Origin: an uncultured Bacteroidota bacterium
GTDB lineage: Bacteria > Bacteroidota > Bacteroidia > Bacteroidales > UBA12481
Reading direction: 5' to 3'
DNA length: 35,342 nucleotides
Assembly: GCA_903919065.1 (NCBI GenBank)
Contig: CAIXHD010000604.1
Span: forward strand, 1 to 35,342
Position 1 is the stretch's first letter; each line of letters starts with the position of its first letter. Made by a program: the position numbers and the translations under genes. Below are positions 30,465 through 35,342 of the stretch, piece after piece. The notes beneath the pieces are model-generated. The model was not told the DNA's origin and did no database searches. It saw only the letters and a list, made by a program, of their open reading frames with translations.

Positions 30465-33400
30465 TACCCGCACTTTATTATAGCTAATCGTTCAGCTCTT
30501 CCCTGATATAGCATCCTCACAAAATAAACTCCTTTTTGTGCATTATGGGATCTCCATATCACGAAGTTTGTGCCCCGGTTGAATTCGGTTTGATCTATTT
30601 GGCCAATTTCCCGTCCAACTATATCGTAAACCTGGAGAATTACCAGTCCGGCTTCAGGCAGATTAAACTCAATGGTTGTTTGATAATTAAAGGGATTGGG
30701 AAAGTTTCGCAGCTTCAGATCATAATTGACTGGATCAGGAAGAAAATCAACTCCTGATGACTTTTCAACAATTATGGTAACGATTCCTTGATCGCAGCTT
30801 GTCGGGTTCAGTATTTCACAAACCTGGTAAACTAATGTATATGTGCCAGAAATTGCATTTTCCGCTACAACAACCGAAGTTCCCTGCAGCTTGATTTTGT
30901 CACTTGAGGAATTCACAAAAGTCAGAGTAACCTTGGTTGCATCAATCACAGAGGATCCGTACTTATCATTGGACAAAACGTTTATAACAGCAATGCCTCC
31001 CTGACCTTCCATAACATCACCATGATCATCAACAACATCCAGTAACAAAGATGGACCGGAATTGAGAACGGGCACTATTATAGACGCAGTTGCACAATTG
31101 CCTGGAGACAACTTATCGCAGATCTGGTAAACCAGTGTATAAACCCCGGTTGGAGTCTCCGGATCAACAATAACATCGGGTCCCGACAATCTGACCTTCG
31201 GACTGGTGGAACTCACCATTGACAAGTTCACCAGATCAAGAGTAGCATTGGAGCAAGTTGAAGCATCGTTTGATAAAATGTTTACTACAGATACACCTCC
31301 ATAAAACCCGTTAATAATCACGCCTTCATCATCAATTGCGACAATTCTACTTGGTAATTGAAGAATTACTGCCTCTCTGGACTCTGATACGCATCCGTTA
31401 CTGGTTTGAGCTGTGACATAATAAGTTCCAGGCTCCAGGCTATTAAAAGAAGTGTAATTCTGATAAAGAATTCCATTAATACTGTAGGTCATGCCGGTTC
31501 CTATCGGTCCGGTAATCTCGATGGTACCAGTGGGTTTATTACAGTCAGGTTGTATAGAATAGAATGTCGGTGTAGCAGGAGGAGAATTTATCTCAGCATA
31601 GGTTACAGCCGTTAATGAAGATAATAAATAATTATCAGCATCAGGTCCACTCAGTGCCAGCCCTGTGGCAATCACTATCTTATCTGTACCTGGTTCTGAA
31701 TCAATAAAATTGGCTGCTCCCACTTCCAGGCTAACCAAATCCGGGGAAATTACTCCCATAGCCATTTGATTTATTAGGGTAGCCGTCGTTAATCCATCAT
31801 AACATTTACTCGATGCCGATATAAATGAAGTTATTGGAAATCTTGAGATAGTGTAAACAAGTGTCGCATTTCCGGTACCACTCGGATTGGTTGCTCCCAA
31901 ATAAATATTGTATATTCCTGCTGGTGTTTTTGCAGAAATTGAAATCAAACCGGTGCCATTATCAATGGTTATATCAGAAGGTAATCCACTGGCGATAAAG
32001 CTGGTTGGCATACCGGAGGCCGTTATTTGATAAGTTGATCCGGAACCATAGGTAGAGCCGCCGATCAGGTTGCTCGTTATAACAGGAGGAGTTTCATTGA
32101 TGATCAGTCTTACTTGCGTTCTTGCTGCGCTGATACAACCAGTAGTAGTGTTTCTGGCTTGTGCCCAGGCACTATAGGTACCCGCATTTTTTTCCAAAGG
32201 TGCTGTCGCTTCTATTCCGCCTGTAGAAAATGCGTACCAATCGACAACTTCTCCAGCCGATACGTTTGCGGTGGCGGTATGCAATAATCCATCGTAAGCT
32301 ACCATAACACTATTGGCAATTGGTTCTGATGGTATGGGATTCAACGTTACTTTCACCGGTGTACGTGTTAAACTTGTGCAATTTGATCTTATACTTCTTG
32401 CCTCTGCGTAAAAGACTCCCGGTTTCGTTGGCGTGTAACTCGAACTGGCAGTTAAAACAGGCGTACCACCAGTTAAATCCTCATACCAATCAACGGTATT
32501 TCCATCATCTACCGTTACCCGAATTGGAGCAATTGCATTACCTGAACAATATTCCTGGTCACCACTGCTTATCGGAAGAGCCACTATTGGGCAAATACAT
32601 ACCGGAGCAACAACAGTTAACTGGCTTAGGCAACCATTATCAGCTGTAACGGTGGCAGTCAAATCGGTTCCAGCTGAAATACCAGATATTTTCCAGATGT
32701 TTTCTGATTCGTTCACTACCACTCCGGCTGTGGAACGAACGGTACCAGCATTAACAGCTATTAAAACAGAATAAGTCAGGTAATCATCAGAACAGGTTGG
32801 TGGAGTATGAATCGTGATGGTTGGAAGAGGATATATATTTGCTGTAGTGGTTTTTTCTATTTCCGCCAAAGAATAATTATCAACCCCAAGTCCTTTAATA
32901 GTTAATCCTTGTGCTGCAACTACTTTGCCGATTCCGGGAGTTGCATCGATAAAATTAACATTGGTTGCTTCGAGAGTCAGCACATCAGGTGAAACCACTC
33001 CTAAAAGAGTCAACATATTAAGCGTGGCAAGTGTATTGCCATCGAAGCATTTACTGTCAGCTGCAATCATTGGGGTCACAACCGCCTTGTTAATAATAAA
33101 TTTCCCTGCCGTAAAATTCAGCCTGTAATTAGCATTCAAGGAAAGGGTTCCCTGGCTGATTTCATATTCACCCACATTTTCTCCCTGTTCGCGGTTCAGG
33201 GAACCGACAAAACTGTCGCTGTTTTTTAATTCCGGGAAATAGGTAAAGATTAGCGAAGGATCTTCTTCCCCATATTTTTTGGTTTTGGCTTCAGCGGTGA
33301 CATCCACACTTACCGGGCTAACAGTGTAATGCAGAATATTGCTTCCGGTGCCGGTAGCGTTTGTTGCTGAAAGAATTATATCAAAATCTCCGGCCACAAC

Positions 33401-35342
33401 ATTTGATGCTATTTGAATCAATCCTGTTGACGTTTCGACAGACATCCCGGCAGGTAATCGCTCCACAGCAAAGCTGGTTGGACTATTGGTCGCTAAAATC
33501 TGATATGTTGATGAACTTCCATAAAAAGAACTTGCAGTAAGTGAGCTGATGACAATCGGAAAACCCAGAGTCACCTGGAGTGTTCCTTTAATATAATCAA
33601 CGGAATAATTAGACAAACCAGACCCAACTGCATCCGTAACTACAATATCATAAGGTCCGGCAGGCGCTGTGGAAGAAGCTCCTGTACTGGCAATTGCAAC
33701 CCCTGAAACTATATCGGAATTGATCAACCCTGAAACAGCAAACTCCGTTCCGGTAAAAGTGTAAGAAACGCCAAACTCTTTATTGAAGCTGTTGGCAGTA
33801 ATAGCCAGTGGTTTTGGCTGGATGGTAATAGCACCCGAAGAGAATTCAAAGTCATAGTTAACTGCCATCAACGTTCCAATACTTGCATTTATACTTACCG
33901 GACCTGAAGTCACCTGGGTCAAATTCGAATAACTGGTTGCAATTTCAGGAGATCCTGCAACAGAAGATAATTCCGTTTCATTATTCACAAAACCACTCAG
34001 CGTGAAGGACAGTTGAGGAATTGCATCACCATAGGTAACAATCTGGCTACCTGCCGTTACCTGAAGATGTGCTTTACTGATTACAAAACCTAAGGCTGAA
34101 GAGCTAGCTTCTGTGTAATTTGTATCTTCAGTCACTTTCGCAATTACCTGATAGTTACCGGTATTGAAAGGTGCTGATGAAGTGGGTCCATAAACAGTGT
34201 TTTCTGTTCCGGAATAGATAAAGGTAATTGATCCTTCAGATCCTGTCACTGTAGCTGATGCCGGACCTTGTTCACGACCCGTATAGGTAAAAGCTGTCAA
34301 CCCTGACACGGAAATAACTGAGACAGCCCGGCCTATTGACAAAACGACCTGAGTTCTGTTAGCACTTACATATCCGGTGGTGGTATTTCTCGCTTCAGCC
34401 CAAGCAGTGTAAATAGCTGATATTATTCCACTTGGAGCAGTTGTAATACTACCACCGGATGAGGCAGAATACCAGTCAACTATTTCGCCAGAAGCAACAG
34501 TTGCAGAAGCAGAATGTAATAAGCCATCGTAAGTGGCTGTGGAATTATTGGCAATTGGAGCAGCTGGTATGTTGGGCTCAAATATCGCTGAAATTGATTT
34601 ATCAGCATCCATCGTCACCTGGATAGTTTCTGAATTTCCGGTAGCATCACCGCTCCAAAGTGAAAAATGATATCCTTCTCCCGATGTCACTGTTAACTCT
34701 ACATTTGAGCCCGCCAAATAAGACAATTGATCCGGATTCCTTCTGATAGTTCCATTTACCGCTATTGTGCTTAATGCGTAACTGTTCACCGACCACTGCG
34801 CATACAGGGTAATGGCGCCGGTGATGGTGATATTGGCTCCATTGACATAGGCCGTTCCTGATCCGTTGGCCTGGGTGTTCCAGCCGGTAAAGCTGTAACC
34901 GGTTTTCGTGTAGGTGTTGCTGGTCAGTGGGGTCGAAACACTGTAAACGATGCTTTGATTGCTCATCGTCCCGCTGCCGGTATTTGAATCAAAAGTCACA
35001 TCGTAACTGTTGGTTGACCACTGCGCATACAGCGTGATGGCGCCGGTGATGGTGATATTTGATCCGTTGACATAGGCGGTTCCCGATCCGTTGGCCTGGG
35101 TGTTCCAGCCGGTAAAGCTGTAACCGCTTTTCGTGTAGGTGTTGCTGGTCAGTGGGGTCGAAACATTATAGACGATGCTTTGATTACTCATCGTCCCGCT
35201 GCCGGTATTTGAATCAAAAGTCACATCGTAACTGTTCACCGACCACTGCGCATACAGGGTAATGGCGCCGGTGATGGTGATATTGGCTCCATTGACATAG
35301 GCCGTTCCCGATCCGTTGGCCTGGGTGTTCCAGCCGGTAAAG
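30461..35342 (-). CDS. Giant T9SS-exported adhesin-like protein, N-terminus cut by window edge
   Basis: At least 1626 residues; the frame is open to the window end, so the start is outside. From the N-terminal side: InlB B-type repeats of 75 residues (GYSFTGWNTQANGSGTAYVN, ITLYAQWS), a divergent InlB repeat (VELTVTSGEGYHFSLWSGDA), Ig-like YDGLLHSATA-type domains, MBG domains (VTYGDAIPQLSFTLSGF; KYGEEDPSLIF), He_PIG-like Ig domains, two YDG domains (SKCFDGNTLATL; SKCYDGLTTATL), two domains with NGFYGGVSVVNILSNDAS or similar, and a C-terminal T9SS type A sorting domain (FPNPFNYQTTIEFNLPEAG; VYDIVGREI; KGVYFVRM). It should pass the outer membrane by T9SS and be anchored or released. A role in adhesion is inferred from the domains. 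Confidence 0.9.
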   Translation of the reverse strand, partial: FTGWNTQANGSGTAYVNGANITITGAITLYAQWSVNSYDVTFDSNTGSGTMSNQSIVYNVSTPLTSNTYTKSGYSFTGWNTQANGSGTAYVNGSNITITGAITLYAQWSTNSYDVTFDSNTGSGTMSNQSIVYSVSTPLTSNTYTKTGYSFTGWNTQANGSGTAYVNGANITITGAITLYAQWSVNSYALSTIAVNGTIRRNPDQLSYLAGSNVELTVTSGEGYHFSLWSGDATGNSETIQVTMDADKSISAIFEPNIPAAPIANNSTATYDGLLHSASATVASGEIVDWYSASSGGSITTAPSGIISAIYTAWAEARNTTTGYVSANRTQVVLSIGRAVSVISVSGLTAFTYTGREQGPASATVTGSEGSITFIYSGTENTVYGPTSSAPFNTGNYQVIAKVTEDTNYTEASSSALGFVISKAHLQVTAGSQIVTYGDAIPQLSFTLSGFVNNETELSSVAGSPEIATSYSNLTQVTSGPVSINASIGTLMAVNYDFEFSSGAITIQPKPLAITANSFNKEFGVSYTFTGTEFAVSGLINSDIVSGVAIASTGASSTAPAGPYDIVVTDAVGSGLSNYSVDYIKGTLQVTLGFPIVISSLTASSFYGSSSTYQILATNSPTSFAVERLPAGMSVETSTGLIQIASNVVAGDFDIILSATNATGTGSNILHYTVSPVSVDVTAEAKTKKYGEEDPSLIFTYFPELKNSDSFVGSLNREQGENVGEYEISQGTLSLNANYRLNFTAGKFIINKAVVTPMIAADSKCFDGNTLATLNMLTLLGVVSPDVLTLEATNVNFIDATPGIGKVVAAQGLTIKGLGVDNYSLAEIEKTTTANIYPLPTITIHTPPTCSDDYLTYSVLIAVNAGTVRSTAGVVVNESENIWKISGISAGTDLTATVTADNGCLSQLTVVAPVCICPIVALPISSGDQEYCSGNAIAPIRVTVDDGNTVDWYEDLTGGTPVLTASSSYTPTKPGVFYAEARSIRSNCTSLTRTPVKVTLNPIPSEPIANSVMVAYDGLLHTATANVSAGEVVDWYAFSTGGIEATAPLEKNAGTYSAWAQARNTTTGCISAARTQVRLIINETPPVITSNLIGGSTYGSGSTYQITASGMPTSFIASGLPSDITIDNGTGLISISAKTPAGIYNIYLGATNPSGTGNATLVYTISRFPITSFISASSKCYDGLTTATLINQMAMGVISPDLVSLEVGAANFIDSEPGTDKIVIATGLALSGPDADNYLLSSLTAVTYAEINSPPATPTFYSIQPDCNKPTGTIEITGPIGTGMTYSINGILYQNYTSFNSLEPGTYYVTAQTSNGCVSESREAVILQLPSRIVAIDDEGVIINGFYGGVSVVNILSNDASTCSNATLDLVNLSMVSSTSPKVRLSGPDVIVDPETPTGVYTLVYQICDKLSPGNCATASIIVPVLNSGPSLLLDVVDDHGDVMEGQGGIAVINVLSNDKYGSSVIDATKVTLTFVNSSSDKIKLQGTSVVVAENAISGTYTLVYQVCEILNPTSCDQGIVTIIVEKSSGVDFLPDPVNYDLKLRNFPNPFNYQTTIEFNLPEAGLVILQVYDIVGREIGQIDQTEFNRGTNFVIWRSHNAQKGVYFVRMLYQGRAERLAIIKCGY
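34791..35342. repeat. 225-bp tandem DNA repeats coding for InlB-type repeats
   Basis: Units begin at 34791, 35016 and 35241 (exact 225-bp steps, 75 codons); the third is cut by the edge. Over its visible 102 bp, unit 3 differs from unit 1 at a single position, while unit 2 differs from both at several, so the order is A-B-A. The array continues beyond the window. Confidence 0.92.

Noticed and set aside
30536-33128. Several plus-strand open frames of 67-109 codons opposite the adhesin-like gene
   Set aside because: They are opposite continuous Ig-like and T9SS domains and have no recognisable features.

Overview
The window reads as a chromosomal segment of an anaerobic or microaerobic member of the Bacteroidota, most likely near the Bacteroidales/Marinilabiliales. 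The evidence is a giant surface protein ending in a type IX secretion (T9SS) sorting domain, many lipoproteins with Bacteroidota-style lipoboxes, repeated TAnnTTTG promoter boxes upstream of genes, an ECF sigma factor with a membrane partner and a DUF4097 protein, and oxygen-sensitive enzyme types (tungsten aldehyde oxidoreductase, corrinoid methyltransferases). No rRNA, tRNA, CRISPR array, insertion sequence or phage gene was recognised.

Region 1 (1-11134, all minus strand) is a tungsten module. Reading in the direction of transcription it runs: a 718-residue aldehyde:ferredoxin oxidoreductase (AOR) family enzyme, a MATE efflux protein, a secreted GH78 alpha-L-rhamnosidase, the WtpA-type tungstate-binding lipoprotein, a lipoprotein with a duplicated molybdopterin-oxidoreductase-like fold, the permease WtpB and the ATPase WtpC. 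After a 7-bp tandem repeat and a new promoter come ppnP, a ModE-like DNA-binding protein without an oxyanion domain, and a lipoprotein cut by the window edge.

Region 2 (11288-13928, plus) is transcribed divergently from the AOR gene: a DUF4213/DUF364 putative metal-chelation protein, a short ThiF-like adenylyltransferase, an unrecognised lipoprotein and a ThiS/MoaD-like sulfur carrier ending in Gly-Gly, closed by a strong terminator. The layout suggests these genes help make or load the tungsten cofactor of the AOR. Two back-to-back TAttTTTG boxes flank a nested inverted repeat that could be the shared operator.

Region 3 (14012-24332) is mixed: ECF sigma factor, membrane partner and DUF4097 protein; delta-1-pyrroline-5-carboxylate dehydrogenase; DivIC/FtsB-like division protein; a glycosyltransferase and an OmpH/Skp-like protein on the minus strand; a 1078-residue oxidoreductase that fuses ferredoxin, FAD/NAD, 4Fe-4S, BFD-type 2Fe-2S and DadA-like modules; and an exported superoxide dismutase. 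The fused enzyme near pruA suggests proline or hydroxyproline oxidation.

Region 4 (24635-30464) has a nitroreductase divergent from a compact five-gene corrinoid methyl-transfer operon: corrinoid protein, UroD-type methyltransferase, an MtaA-like methyltransferase fused to two thioredoxin-like domains, a COG0523 GTPase, and a homocysteine methyltransferase. It looks like a split methionine-forming or demethylating pathway with built-in redox and metal-handling parts. This operon and the tungsten module are the best candidates for little-described systems.

Region 5 (30461-35342, minus) is a giant T9SS-exported adhesin-like protein, cut by the window edge, whose N-terminal part is made of almost identical 225-bp repeats.
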